14,378 nucleotides of DNA from Candidatus Omnitrophota bacterium (GCA_023247595.1 JAHFGF010000020.1:1-14378); one strand, 5' to 3'; positions 1 to 7,262 are shown, numbered from the stretch's first letter. The notes: generated by a model not told the origin, from the letters alone. Program-made: numbers and translations.

Positions 1-1
1 A

Positions 2-250
2 ATTAAAATTAAATGTTCCGGTCGTTTGGGCGGGGCTGAAATGGCCCGCACCGAAGGTTACCGTGATGGAAAAATCCCGCTGCAGACGTTACGCGCGGAT
101 ATTGATTATGGATTTTCAGAAGCAAGAACAACCTATGGAATTATAGGAGTCAAGGCTTGGGTTTACAAAGGGGATGTTATTACTGATCGTCATGAAGAAG
201 AAGTAACCACACCCGTTGCTGTCCCGCAAGCGCAGGAAGCTAAGTCTTAA
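2..250 (+). CDS. rpsC: 30S ribosomal protein S3, C-terminal part (5' end outside window)
   Basis: S3 lines the mRNA entry channel of the small ribosomal subunit and contributes to mRNA unwinding. The reading frame is open from the left edge (first whole codon at position 2) to the TAA at 248-250, about 82 residues. It includes the conserved C-terminal domain signatures [36 protein letters not shown] and [11 protein letters not shown], which are diagnostic for S3. An internal TTG at 26 is only a leucine codon of the continuing frame, not a start. The N-terminal KH domain lies outside the window. The residue after ARTE is Gly where E. coli has Trp. rplP follows after 19 nt, as in the S10 operon. 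Confidence 0.97.
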   Translation: MKIKCSGRLGGAEMARTEGYRDGKIPLQTLRADIDYGFSEARTTYGIIGVKAWVYKGDVITDRHEEEVTTPVAVPQAQEAKS

Positions 251-269
251 ACGAGGAGATTGACCGGTT

Positions 270-683
270 ATGTTACTGCCAAAAAGAGTAAAATTTCGCA
301 AAACACAAAAAGGGAAAACCCGAGGTCTTGCGACACGCGGAAATAAACTAAGTTACGGCGAGTTTGGTTTAAAAGCGCTTGAAAATGGGTTTATTAAATC
401 CAATCACATCGAGGCTTCACGCGTTGTTGTGGCCCGTAAATTGCGCGGCGCAGGAAAAATGTGGATCAATATTTTTCCGCACAAGCCGATTACTAAAAAA
501 CCAGCGGAAACCCGCATGGGAAAAGGAAAAGGTGATCTCGATCATTGGGCTTGTATCGCCAAACGAGGGATGGTCCTTTTTGAAATCGGTGGTATCCCGG
601 AAGATTTCGCAAAACAGGTGTTGCGTCTGGTTGCATTTAAATTACCGGTAAGAACAAAATTTATTACCCGTGTGGGGCATTAA
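270..683 (+). CDS. rplP: 50S ribosomal protein L16
   Basis: L16 binds 23S rRNA next to the A-site tRNA elbow and is needed for late assembly of the large subunit. The 137-residue product matches the family length (136 in E. coli). It starts MLLPKRVKFRK and carries the signature KKPAETRMGKGKG (residues about 76-88), whose Arg corresponds to the hydroxylated Arg81 of E. coli. The ATG at 270 follows a GAGGAG ribosome binding site at 252-257. The central segment (RKLRGAGKMWINIFPHKP) departs from the usual WIRIFPDKP at two positions, which looks like lineage drift. It sits between rpsC and rpmC, the canonical order. Confidence 0.98.
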   Translation: MLLPKRVKFRKTQKGKTRGLATRGNKLSYGEFGLKALENGFIKSNHIEASRVVVARKLRGAGKMWINIFPHKPITKKPAETRMGKGKGDLDHWACIAKRGMVLFEIGGIPEDFAKQVLRLVAFKLPVRTKFITRVGH

Positions 684-696
684 TCAAGGTTGGGCT

Positions 697-906
697 ATGA
701 AGATCAAAGAATTAAAAAGTTTATCAAAAGAAGAATTGATTCAAAAAGAAAAAAGTTTTAAAGAACAGCTTTTTAATATGAATTTCCAGCGTCAGATGGG
801 ACGAGTTGAAAAACCAGCGATGTTCCGTTCGATCAAAAGAAATATTGCGCGTGTTCTTACGATCCTTAATGAGAGAGAAAGACAAGAAAATGGAAAAAAG
901 AGTTAA
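697..906 (+). CDS. rpmC: 50S ribosomal protein L29
   Basis: L29 is a small two-helix protein at the peptide exit tunnel, near the docking site for trigger factor and SRP. I chose the ATG at 697, which gives 69 residues beginning MKIKELKSLSKEEL, the standard L29 start. The frame is open upstream to a GTG at 670, but that would add nine residues that overlap rplP and do not match the family. An AAGG at 686-689 serves as ribosome binding site. The core motif LFNMNFQRQMGRVEKP fits the usual LFNLRFQ...G..EN.. pattern. The gene overlaps rpsQ by 17 nt, which suggests translational coupling. Confidence 0.96.
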   Translation: MKIKELKSLSKEELIQKEKSFKEQLFNMNFQRQMGRVEKPAMFRSIKRNIARVLTILNERERQENGKKS

Positions 907-1144
907 TCGCAGAAAAACATTAACGGGTACCGTGGTGTCGGACAAGATGCAGAAAACCCGTGTTGTTAAGGTTGTCTGGGTTGCCAAACATGCTAAGTAT
1001 GAAAAGCCCGTGCAGCACATGGTAAAGTACAAGGCTCATGACGATAAGAATGAAAGCAAAGTCGGCGATTTGGTAACAATAATGGAAACCCGTCCGATTT
1101 CCAAAGATAAGCGTTGGGTCATTGTTGACCGTTCTGCTAATTAA
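890..1144 (+). CDS. rpsQ: 30S ribosomal protein S17
   Basis: S17 is a primary 16S rRNA-binding protein with an OB fold that helps nucleate 30S assembly. The ATG at 890 gives 84 residues, exactly the E. coli length, beginning MEKRVNRRKTLTGTVVSDKM. The family hallmarks are the GTVVSDKMQKT strand near residues 13-23, HAKYEKPV (about 33-40), KYKAHDD and the VGDLVTIMETRPISKDKRW segment. The open frame extends upstream to 806, but that part is a shadow of rpmC. The start lies inside rpmC (17-nt overlap). After it there is an 84-nt gap with no recognised element before rplN. Confidence 0.97.
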   Translation: MEKRVNRRKTLTGTVVSDKMQKTRVVKVVWVAKHAKYEKPVQHMVKYKAHDDKNESKVGDLVTIMETRPISKDKRWVIVDRSAN

Positions 1145-1228
1145 TAAACCCGCTTCGATAGCGACGGCAGAATCAAAAATTAGAGAAGGCCAACACCGAA
1201 ATTTGTGCAAGACGAAGGAATAAGTAAA

Positions 1229-1597
1229 ATGATATACCTTAAATCAATATTAGATGTGGCTGATAATACGGGGGCTCGCAAAGCTTCTCTGATCGGTGTA
1301 TTAAACGCTAAGGGAAAGAGTTGGGCTCAGGTTGGCGACGTTGTAAAAGTGAACGTTAAGGAAGCCGCGCCAGATTCAGCCATCAAAAAAGGCTCAATGG
1401 CCAAAGGCGTTATTGTACGCACCAAATTTCCGATTCGCCGGCAAGACGGCACATATGTTCGATTTGATACCAATGCCATAGTTATTATTGATGATGGCGG
1501 AAATCCTAGAGGAACGCGTGTTTTTGGTCCAGTTGCTCGTGAATTACGCAATATGGAATATATGAAAATTATATCTTTAGCACCAGAGGTAGTCTAA
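1229..1597 (+). CDS. rplN: 50S ribosomal protein L14
   Basis: L14 binds 23S rRNA at the subunit interface and forms intersubunit bridge contacts; it is also the docking site of the silencing factor RsfS. The ATG at 1229 gives 122 residues starting MIYLKSILDVADNTGARK. The usual N-terminus is MIQ..T.L.VADNSGA, so this start is preferred over the in-frame GTG at 1205. GAAGGA at 1214-1219 is the likely ribosome binding site. Strong signatures are the RRQDGTYVRFDTNAIVII stretch and GTRVFGPVARELR followed by MKIISLAPEVV at the C-terminus. rplX starts 1 nt after the stop. Confidence 0.98.
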   Translation: MIYLKSILDVADNTGARKASLIGVLNAKGKSWAQVGDVVKVNVKEAAPDSAIKKGSMAKGVIVRTKFPIRRQDGTYVRFDTNAIVIIDDGGNPRGTRVFGPVARELRNMEYMKIISLAPEVV

Positions 1598-1598
1598 T

Positions 1599-1910
1599 AT
1601 GCTGCGCATTAAACGTGATGATAAAGTTTTGGTAATATCCGGCAAGGAAAAAGGGAAAACCGGCAAGGTCGTTAAGATTTTTCCTAAAGAACAGCGGGCT
1701 ATTGTTGAATCTATAAATATTATTAAGAAAGCTGTTAAAAAAAGTGATACATATCCTCAGGGCGGTTATGTCGAATTGGAAAAACCCATTCATCTTTCCA
1801 AGTTGATGCTGGTGGATAACAAAAGCAATAAACCGACCCGTTTTAGCGCAAAATTTTTGAAGGATGGAAGTAAGGTTCGCATCAGTAAAGAAACCGGCGA
1901 AGTTATTTAA
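1599..1910 (+). CDS. rplX: 50S ribosomal protein L24
   Basis: L24 is an assembly-initiator protein of the large subunit that binds the 5' part of 23S rRNA and sits near the exit tunnel. The product has 103 residues (E. coli 104) and contains the KOW motif at about residues 5-32 (KRDDKVLVISGKEKGKTGKV). The later QGGYVELEKPIHLSKLMLVD segment is also typical. The ATG is only 1 nt after the rplN stop, and the AGAGGT at the end of rplN can act as its ribosome binding site, so the two are likely coupled. Confidence 0.97.
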   Translation: MLRIKRDDKVLVISGKEKGKTGKVVKIFPKEQRAIVESINIIKKAVKKSDTYPQGGYVELEKPIHLSKLMLVDNKSNKPTRFSAKFLKDGSKVRISKETGEVI

Positions 1911-1934
1911 TATTATTAATTTGAGGTAAAGACT

Positions 1935-2480
1935 GTGGTTCCCCGTTTATTAGAAAAATATCGTAAAGAAGTCGCTGTGGAAGTGAAAAATAAATTTGGT
2001 ATTCCGAACATCATGGCCGTTCCACACCTTGATAAAATTGTGGTCAACATGGGCGTTGGCGAAGCTGTTGGTGATATCAAGCTGCTCGAGAGATCAGCCC
2101 AGGATTTGGCCGTGATTACTGGTCAGAAACCTACGATTACACGCACAAAGAAAGCTATTTCGAATTTTAAAATCCGTGAGAATTTACCCATCGGATGTAA
2201 GGTGACCCTTCGCAGATATAGAATGTATGAATTTTTAGATAGGCTTCTTAATGTTACGTTGCCCCGTATTCGTGACTTTAACGGTGTGTCTAAAAAAGCT
2301 TTTGATCGCGCGGGAAATTACAGCTTGGGAATTTCCGACCAAAGTATTTTTCCGGAGATTGACGTTGTAGCGCGCGACCATCGCACTCAAGGAATGGACA
2401 TCACGTTTGTTTTTAAAGGCGGCAATAAGGAACAGACGTTTGAAGTGCTGCGTTTATTGGGCATGCCGTTTACTAAATAA
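1935..2480 (+). CDS. rplE: 50S ribosomal protein L5
   Basis: L5 is part of the central protuberance, binds 5S rRNA and touches P-site tRNA. The product is 181 residues (E. coli 179). The start is GTG at 1935, the only non-ATG start among the complete genes here; it is supported by TGAGGT at 1922-1927 and by the family-typical opening PRLLEKYRKEV. Signatures seen are PHLDKIVVNMGVGEA, GQKPTITRTKKAISNFKIRE, PIGCKVTLR, the RIRDFNGVSKKAFD stretch and the C-terminal LLGMPF. A 74-nt AT-rich gap follows, the longest in this part of the cluster apart from the one before rplN. Confidence 0.97.
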   Translation: MVPRLLEKYRKEVAVEVKNKFGIPNIMAVPHLDKIVVNMGVGEAVGDIKLLERSAQDLAVITGQKPTITRTKKAISNFKIRENLPIGCKVTLRRYRMYEFLDRLLNVTLPRIRDFNGVSKKAFDRAGNYSLGISDQSIFPEIDVVARDHRTQGMDITFVFKGGNKEQTFEVLRLLGMPFTK

Positions 2481-2554
2481 GCAGATTCACTGTAATTTTT
2501 TAGATTTTTTTTAAATAATTTGTTCAGCATTTAAACTAAGGAATTGTAAAATTT

Positions 2555-2740
2555 ATGGCAAGAAAAGCATTAGTAAATAAGGCAAAAGAAAAACCCAAAT
2601 TTTCCGCGCAGCAGCATAATCGCTGTAAGATTTGTGGAAGACCGAAGGGTTATTTGCGTCGATTTGGGACTTGCCGCATTTGTTTCAGAGAGCTGGCCTC
2701 GCGTGGCGAGATACCCGGTGTAAAAAAAGCAAGCTGGTAA
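2555..2740 (+). CDS. rpsN: 30S ribosomal protein S14, zinc-binding type Z
   Basis: S14 is a late-assembly protein in the head of the 30S subunit. This is the short zinc form: 61 residues with four cysteines as C24-x2-C27 and C40-x2-C43, in the pattern [10 protein letters not shown]...[12 protein letters not shown]. It also has the invariant C-terminal IPGVKKASW. The long zinc-free form of E. coli has about 101 residues and lacks these cysteines. AAGGA at 2538-2542 is the likely ribosome binding site, with rather long spacing. The position between rplE and rpsH is canonical for the spc operon. Confidence 0.98.
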   Translation: MARKALVNKAKEKPKFSAQQHNRCKICGRPKGYLRRFGTCRICFRELASRGEIPGVKKASW

Positions 2741-2765
2741 TTTCACTAAGAAGGGTTTTAATATT

Positions 2766-3164
2766 ATGTCTGTTTCAGATCCTATTTCAAATATGTTAAC
2801 AATCGTCCGTAATGCTGTGCATACGCGCAAGGAAACAGTGGATATTCCGGCTTCCAAGCTGCTTGAAAAGATTCTTGGAATTTTGAAATCTGACGGATAT
2901 GTTTCTGATGTGCGTTTACTCAAAGACAGCAAGCAAGGGACGCTGAAAGTTTACCTTAAATATAATACAAGCAAAAAGTCAGCGATTATGGGAATCAAGC
3001 GCGTATCAAAACCGGGACTCCGCGTTTACGCGCCTGGCGATAAACTTCCCAAAGTTTTAAACGGTTTAGGAACAGCTGTTATTTCAACATCCAAGGGCGT
3101 TATCACCGACCGCGAAGCGCGTAAATTAAAAGTCGGCGGTGAAGTGCTCTGTTATGTGTGGTAA
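2766..3164 (+). CDS. rpsH: 30S ribosomal protein S8
   Basis: S8 is a primary binder of helix 21 of 16S rRNA; in E. coli it also represses its own operon by binding spc mRNA. The product is 132 residues (E. coli 130). It begins MSVSDPISNMLTIVRNA, the usual DPI..MLT.IRNA opening, and ends with the family signature VISTSKGVITDREARKLK followed by VGGEVLCYVW. A good ribosome binding site, AAGAAGGG at 2748-2755, precedes the ATG. I did not find a clear copy of the S8-binding rRNA structure in nearby mRNA, so autoregulation is not shown here. Confidence 0.98.
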   Translation: MSVSDPISNMLTIVRNAVHTRKETVDIPASKLLEKILGILKSDGYVSDVRLLKDSKQGTLKVYLKYNTSKKSAIMGIKRVSKPGLRVYAPGDKLPKVLNGLGTAVISTSKGVITDREARKLKVGGEVLCYVW

Positions 3165-3176
3165 AGGATATCGTAT

Positions 3177-3716
3177 ATGTCAAGAATTGGTAAAATCCCC
3201 TTAGATATTCCCAAGAGCGTAAAGATTGCCGTTAACGGACAGGCTGTCCAAGTTGAAGGGCCAAAAGGCAAGTTAGCTTATGACCTTCCTCGCGGTATTG
3301 TCGTGGAGCAGAAGGAAGAAAAAATTATCATTACCCGTAAGAGTAATGCTAAACAGAATTCCGCTGATCATGGAACGACTCGTGCGATTTTAAGAAATAT
3401 GATGCAGGGTGTTTCTGAAGGTCATCGCAAAGATTTAGAGATTCAGGGCGTCGGTTTTCGCGTGGCTGTTCAGGGAGATAAATTGGTGATGAATTTGGGT
3501 TTCAGCCATCAGATCGAATATCAAATCCCCAAGACAGTTAAGGTGACTGCTGCCAAGCCAACCGAAATCTCCATCGAAGGGGTGGACAGACAGGTCGTCG
3601 GTCAAGTTGCCGCCCAGATCCGTTCAAAGAAACCGCCGGAACCTTACAAGGGTAAAGGAATTCGTTACGTCGGTGAAGTGGTCAAACGCAAACAAGGTAA
3701 GTCTGTAACCAAATAA
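3177..3716 (+). CDS. rplF: 50S ribosomal protein L6
   Basis: L6 has two similar domains and binds 23S rRNA near the sarcin-ricin loop, where GTPase factors dock. The product is 179 residues (E. coli 177). It starts MSRIGKIPLDIPKSVKIAV and carries VEGPKGKL (about 27-34), NMMQGVSEGHRKDLEIQGVG (about 77-96) and the C-terminal signature PPEPYKGKGIRYVGE. The ATG follows AAAGGA at 3163-3168, which overlaps the rpsH stop. The rplR start lies 4 nt after the stop. Confidence 0.98.
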   Translation: MSRIGKIPLDIPKSVKIAVNGQAVQVEGPKGKLAYDLPRGIVVEQKEEKIIITRKSNAKQNSADHGTTRAILRNMMQGVSEGHRKDLEIQGVGFRVAVQGDKLVMNLGFSHQIEYQIPKTVKVTAAKPTEISIEGVDRQVVGQVAAQIRSKKPPEPYKGKGIRYVGEVVKRKQGKSVTK

Positions 3717-3720
3717 AAAT

Positions 3721-4083
3721 ATGTTAAGCATCAACGAACATAAAAGAATTAACCGCCATGAACGCATCCGCAAAGTGATTTCTGGAAGCACCCAACGGCC
3801 CCGTTTGTGTGTGCACCGCAGCATTAAAAATATGCAGGCCCAAATTATTGATGACTCGACGGGAAAAGTCATATTGGGGAAATCTACGTTGGCCAAGGAT
3901 ATTCGCACCAAAATCAAATATGCCGGTAACGTCGACGGTGCAGTTGTGTTAGGAGAGGCTTTGGCCGCTGAAGCGTTGAAAAAGGGAATTAAAAAAGTTT
4001 CTTTCGACCGTGGCGGGTATCTTTACCACGGACGGGTGAAAGCTTTTGCCGAAGCCGCACGAAAAGGCGGTTTAGAATTTTAA
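3721..4083 (+). CDS. rplR: 50S ribosomal protein L18
   Basis: L18 binds 5S rRNA in the central protuberance together with L5. The product is 120 residues (E. coli 117). Typical parts are the basic N-terminus with RHERIRKVISGSTQRPRLCV (about 12-31) and the C-terminal FDRGGYLYHGRVKAFAEAAR (about 95-114), followed by KGGLEF. Only AAAT lies between the rplF stop and this ATG and there is no close Shine-Dalgarno sequence, so translation probably depends on ribosomes finishing rplF. Confidence 0.97.
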   Translation: MLSINEHKRINRHERIRKVISGSTQRPRLCVHRSIKNMQAQIIDDSTGKVILGKSTLAKDIRTKIKYAGNVDGAVVLGEALAAEALKKGIKKVSFDRGGYLYHGRVKAFAEAARKGGLEF

Positions 4084-4098
4084 GGATCGAAGAAAATT

Positions 4099-4746
4099 AT
4101 GGGAAAAGATTTTACGAAAAAAGAAGAAGTTAAGGCTCCGATTAAGGGGCGAAAAGATTTACGGACCGGTACTCCGGGGGTGGATGAAGTAGTAGAGGTC
4201 GTCGAGGAAGCTGTTGAAACCGCGAAACCGGCTGGCGGCGGCGGTCATCGCAAAAGTAGTTTCCGTCCTCGTAAACCTGTGGAATCCGAAAGCGGTTTGA
4301 TTGAAAAAGTTGTCGCGATTAACCGCGTGGCTAAAACCACAAAAGGCGGAACACGCCTCGCTTTCAGCGCGCTCGTGGTTGCCGGCGATGGTAAGGGAAA
4401 AGTCGGTTATTCGTTGGGAAAAGCCGGTGAAGTCGCCAATGCGATCAAAAAAGCTCTCAACGGGGCCAAACGAAGCATGGTGAAAATCAATATGCGCGGA
4501 ACAACCATCACCCATGAAGTTTTGGGTAAATGCGGAAGCGCGGAAGTGCTTTTAAAGCCAGCCTCTGAAGGTACCGGTGTTATCGCTGCAGGCCCTATCC
4601 GTGCCATTTGCGACGGAGCAGGCATTACCAATATTCTTACCAAATGTCACCGTTCTAATAATCCCGTCAACGTTGTTAAGGCCGCGTTTGAAGGATTAAG
4701 CCGTTTAAAATCAATGGAAGAAATCAAAGTACCCACTGAGAGCTAA
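4099..4746 (+). CDS. rpsE: 30S ribosomal protein S5 with N-terminal extension
   Basis: S5 acts in the decoding region of the 30S subunit, with S4 and S12, in translational accuracy and mRNA unwinding. The product is 215 residues against 167 in E. coli. The family core begins near residue 64 (ESGLIEKVVAINRVAKTTKG) and includes VVAGDGKGKVGYSLGKAGEV, LLKPASEGTGVIAAGPIRAI and NPVNVVKAAFEGL. Residues 1 to about 62 are an extra segment: charged at first, then a Val/Glu-rich run (about 28-41), then a Gly-rich and basic run (about 44-60). No in-frame start lies closer to the core, and AAGGA at 4082-4086 supports the ATG at 4099. rplO follows after 2 nt, with no rpmD between. Confidence 0.96.
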   Translation: MGKDFTKKEEVKAPIKGRKDLRTGTPGVDEVVEVVEEAVETAKPAGGGGHRKSSFRPRKPVESESGLIEKVVAINRVAKTTKGGTRLAFSALVVAGDGKGKVGYSLGKAGEVANAIKKALNGAKRSMVKINMRGTTITHEVLGKCGSAEVLLKPASEGTGVIAAGPIRAICDGAGITNILTKCHRSNNPVNVVKAAFEGLSRLKSMEEIKVPTES

Positions 4747-4748
4747 TT

Positions 4749-5210
4749 ATGTATGTCCATGAATTAAAAGCATCGAAGGGTGCAAAAAAGCGTAGAAAAA
4801 TTGTTGGTCGAGGCCGGGGTTCTGGTCATGGTAAAACATCAGGCCGTGGACAAACAGGTCAGGATTCACGAGCCGGACGCGGGATTTTATTCAGTCTCGA
4901 AGGCGGTCAGATGCACCTTATCCGCCGTTTGCCTAAGGTCGGATTTAACAGCCGCAGACCGATGGATTATCAAATTGTTCCTTTAAAAGAATTAAACGGA
5001 TTTAAAGACGGTGATGTAGTCAATGCCCAATCTTTAAAAACCAAAGGATTGATTAAGAGTATCCGCAGGCCCGTAAAAATTTTAAACGCTGGAGATCTTT
5101 CAAAACGATTAACCATTCAAGTTCAGAGTTTTTCTAAATCTGCCCAGGAAAAAATTGTTAAAGCAGGCGGTAAGGCAGAGATAGTTCAACTAACATTGGT
5201 TAAATCGTAA
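4749..5210 (+). CDS. rplO: 50S ribosomal protein L15
   Basis: L15 is a late-assembly protein of the 50S subunit with a long basic extension that threads into 23S rRNA. The product is 153 residues (E. coli 144). The N-terminal Gly/Arg-rich region is typical: KKRRKIVGRGRGSGHGKTSG at about residues 13-32, then RGQTGQDSRAGRG. LEGGQMHLIRRLPKVGF (about 50-66) is the family motif. The gene starts 2 nt after rpsE, with GAGAG at the end of rpsE as a weak ribosome binding site. In E. coli rpmD would lie just before it, but it is absent here. Confidence 0.97.
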   Translation: MYVHELKASKGAKKRRKIVGRGRGSGHGKTSGRGQTGQDSRAGRGILFSLEGGQMHLIRRLPKVGFNSRRPMDYQIVPLKELNGFKDGDVVNAQSLKTKGLIKSIRRPVKILNAGDLSKRLTIQVQSFSKSAQEKIVKAGGKAEIVQLTLVKS

Positions 5211-5220
5211 CTGGTCATTT

Positions 5221-6579
5221 ATGCTTTCAATATTTTTAAAGGGAATATCCAACTGCTTTAAGATACCGGAATTACGTAAAAAGCTGCTTTTTACGATTGC
5301 CATCATTGCCGTGTATCGCATTGGATGTTACGTCCCGACTCCTGGAATTAACGGCGCTGCCATCAGTGAATATTTCCGTCGAGTCGCAGAGACAACGGGC
5401 GGAAGCGTTTTTAGCGTTATGAACATGTTTTCCGGCGGTGCTCTTGAAAAATTAACACTCTTTTCTTTGGGTGTTATGCCGTATATTTCAAGTTCCATCA
5501 TCATGCAGCTTTTGACAGCTGTTATTCCTGCTCTTGAGAAATTATCCAAAGAAGGGCAGGCGGGTTATCAAAAAATTAATCAGTATACCCGATATGGAAC
5601 GTTGGGTTTGTCGTTGGTGCAATCATATTTTATCGCTCTTTGGCTTCAGAGTCCTCATGCGTTTGAAGGTTTACAAGTCGTCAACAAACCTGGTTTAGGT
5701 TTTTGTCTGACCACAATGATTACCTTAACATGCGGATCTATTTTATTGATGTGGTTAGGGGAACAAATCCAAGCGCAGGGTATTGGAAATGGAATGTCGC
5801 TGGTGATTACGGCTGGTATCCTTTCAAGGGCGCCAACCGCGATGCATTCGTTATATTTAATGCTTAATCCCAAAATACCAGGTGAGGCACAAGTTCAACC
5901 ATTGACTCTTGTCATGATGATATTGTTTTTGATATCAGTTATCTTGGGAATTACCATGATTACCCAAGGGCAGCGCAGAATACCAGTTCAATATGCCAGA
6001 CGAATGGTTGGAAATCAGCTCACACAAGGTCAAAATACATTTATCCCGTTAAAAGTTGACACGTCAGGCGTTATTGCGATTATCTTTGCGCAGTCATTAA
6101 TTTTATTTCCTGCTACGTTGGCAAGTTTTATACCCAACCCTGCTTTTCAAAATATCGCTCATGTTTTGCATCGCGGTGTCGGTTGGTATTATGCGCTGTA
6201 TGCGTTCTTGATTGTTTTCTTCTGTTACTTTTATACAGCGATTGTTTTTAATCCTGTCGATATTTCAGAAAACATGAAGAAGCATGGCGGTTTTATTCCT
6301 GGTGTCAGACCCGGACAGAATACGGCTGATTATTTAGATTTTGTTATGACCAGGATTACTTTGGCTGGAGCATTATTCATTTGTTTTATTGCCGTTATGC
6401 CAGACATGATTATGTCTTCCTTTAAAGTTCCGTATCTTGTGGCCTCGTTTTTCGGCGGAACCGGGGTTCTAATTTGTGTCGGTGTTATGCTGGATTTTAT
6501 GAAACAAATCGAATCGCATTTGCAAATGCATCATTACGAAGGTTTCATGAAGACAGGGCATATTCGGGGACGAAGATGA
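5221..6579 (+). CDS. secY: Sec translocon channel protein SecY
   Basis: SecY forms the protein-conducting channel in the inner membrane, with SecE and SecG, for export of unfolded proteins and membrane protein insertion. The product is 452 residues (E. coli 443) with about ten hydrophobic segments, the first near 22-34. Visible signatures are SGGALEKLTLFSLGVMPYIS (71-90), GQGIGNG-like AQGIGNGMSLVI (185-196), TQGQRRIPVQYARR (248-261) in the cytosolic C4 loop, and GFIPGVRPGQ (357-366), whose Arg363 matches the functionally critical Arg357 of E. coli in the C5 loop that contacts SecA or the ribosome. The usual GE-x-IT before the GIGNG motif reads GEQIQ here. The stop overlaps the adk start as ATGA. 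Confidence 0.98.
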   Translation: MLSIFLKGISNCFKIPELRKKLLFTIAIIAVYRIGCYVPTPGINGAAISEYFRRVAETTGGSVFSVMNMFSGGALEKLTLFSLGVMPYISSSIIMQLLTAVIPALEKLSKEGQAGYQKINQYTRYGTLGLSLVQSYFIALWLQSPHAFEGLQVVNKPGLGFCLTTMITLTCGSILLMWLGEQIQAQGIGNGMSLVITAGILSRAPTAMHSLYLMLNPKIPGEAQVQPLTLVMMILFLISVILGITMITQGQRRIPVQYARRMVGNQLTQGQNTFIPLKVDTSGVIAIIFAQSLILFPATLASFIPNPAFQNIAHVLHRGVGWYYALYAFLIVFFCYFYTAIVFNPVDISENMKKHGGFIPGVRPGQNTADYLDFVMTRITLAGALFICFIAVMPDMIMSSFKVPYLVASFFGGTGVLICVGVMLDFMKQIESHLQMHHYEGFMKTGHIRGRR

Positions 6580-7262
6580 AAATCGTTTTATTAGGCCCGC
6601 CGGGCGCAGGAAAAGGTTCAGTCGCAGCGTTGATTAAAGATGAATATCATCTTTTGCATATTTCAACCGGCGATATTTTACGCGAAGAAATCCGTAAAGA
6701 AAGCGTCTTAGCCAAAGAAATTAAAAGTTACATTGAAAAAGGCGCTTTAGTTCCTGATGAAGTGATCACCAAAATGGTTGATCAAAAGTTGACCAAAGAT
6801 TTAACGCCCAGCCAGGGTTTCATGCTTGATGGCTATCCGAGGAATCAGGCGCAGGCACAGGAATTAGATGCCATTCTCAAAAGAACTCACTCGGGTTTAG
6901 ATTTTGTATTAAATTTGGAAGCGTCACTGCCGGTGATACTTGATCGGATTTCCGGCCGCAGGATTTGCAAGAAGTGCGGCGCCGTTTATCATTTAACGAA
7001 TAAGCCTCCGAAATCAAAAGATGTTTGTGATGCCTGTTCGGGGCCTCTTTATCAGCGGTCCGATGATAATGAGGAAACAATAAAAAATAGAATGACGGTC
7101 TATAACACAAGCACTTCGCCAATTCTTGAATATTATCGTAAACAGGGTAAATTGATTAGTTTTGATGGTGATAAAGAGACTGATGTTCTTTTTTCTGAAT
7201 TTGTAACACATATCAATGAAAACAAAAGATTCCATCAGAATCAAAACGCCCGCAGAGATTGA
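6576..7262 (+). CDS. adk: Adenylate kinase with Cys4 zinc-type lid
   Basis: Adenylate kinase catalyses ATP + AMP = 2 ADP in the cytoplasm. I place the start at the ATG at 6576, overlapping the secY stop by 4 nt; the frame is open upstream but only as a shadow of secY. The 228-residue product has the P-loop GPPGAGKGS (7-15), the AMP-binding STGDILREEI (30-39), MLDGYPRN (83-90) and a long lid with C131-x2-C134 and C151-x2-C154, the zinc-binding form. After the P-loop lysine the usual GTQ is GSV, a conservative Thr to Ser change plus Gln to Val. The last roughly 15 codons overlap map by 47 nt and end in a basic tail ([12 protein letters not shown]). Confidence 0.96.
   Translation: MKIVLLGPPGAGKGSVAALIKDEYHLLHISTGDILREEIRKESVLAKEIKSYIEKGALVPDEVITKMVDQKLTKDLTPSQGFMLDGYPRNQAQAQELDAILKRTHSGLDFVLNLEASLPVILDRISGRRICKKCGAVYHLTNKPPKSKDVCDACSGPLYQRSDDNEETIKNRMTVYNTSTSPILEYYRKQGKLISFDGDKETDVLFSEFVTHINENKRFHQNQNARRD

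Noticed and set aside
806..889. Upstream extension of rpsQ in the same frame
   Set aside because: This part overlaps rpmC in another frame and does not resemble S17; the ATG at 890 gives the standard 84-residue protein.
1145..1228. 84-nt gap between rpsQ and rplN as a small gene, promoter or RNA element
   Set aside because: No convincing open frame, promoter pair or stable stem could be seen; only a 4-nt stem (CGCT/AGCG) occurs near its left end.
2497..2515. T-runs after rplE as a possible rho-independent terminator
   Set aside because: No stable GC-containing hairpin lies directly upstream of the T-runs, and the operon continues with rpsN.
4159..4515. A 118-codon antisense open frame over the S5 extension and the start of the S5 core
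   Set aside because: I checked it because the S5 extension is unusual, but the antisense product has no recognisable motif and the + strand frame continues smoothly into S5.
6474..6575. Upstream extension of adk into secY
   Set aside because: The ATG at 6576 gives the standard adenylate kinase N-terminus MKIVLLGPPGAGKG; the upstream codons are a shadow of secY.
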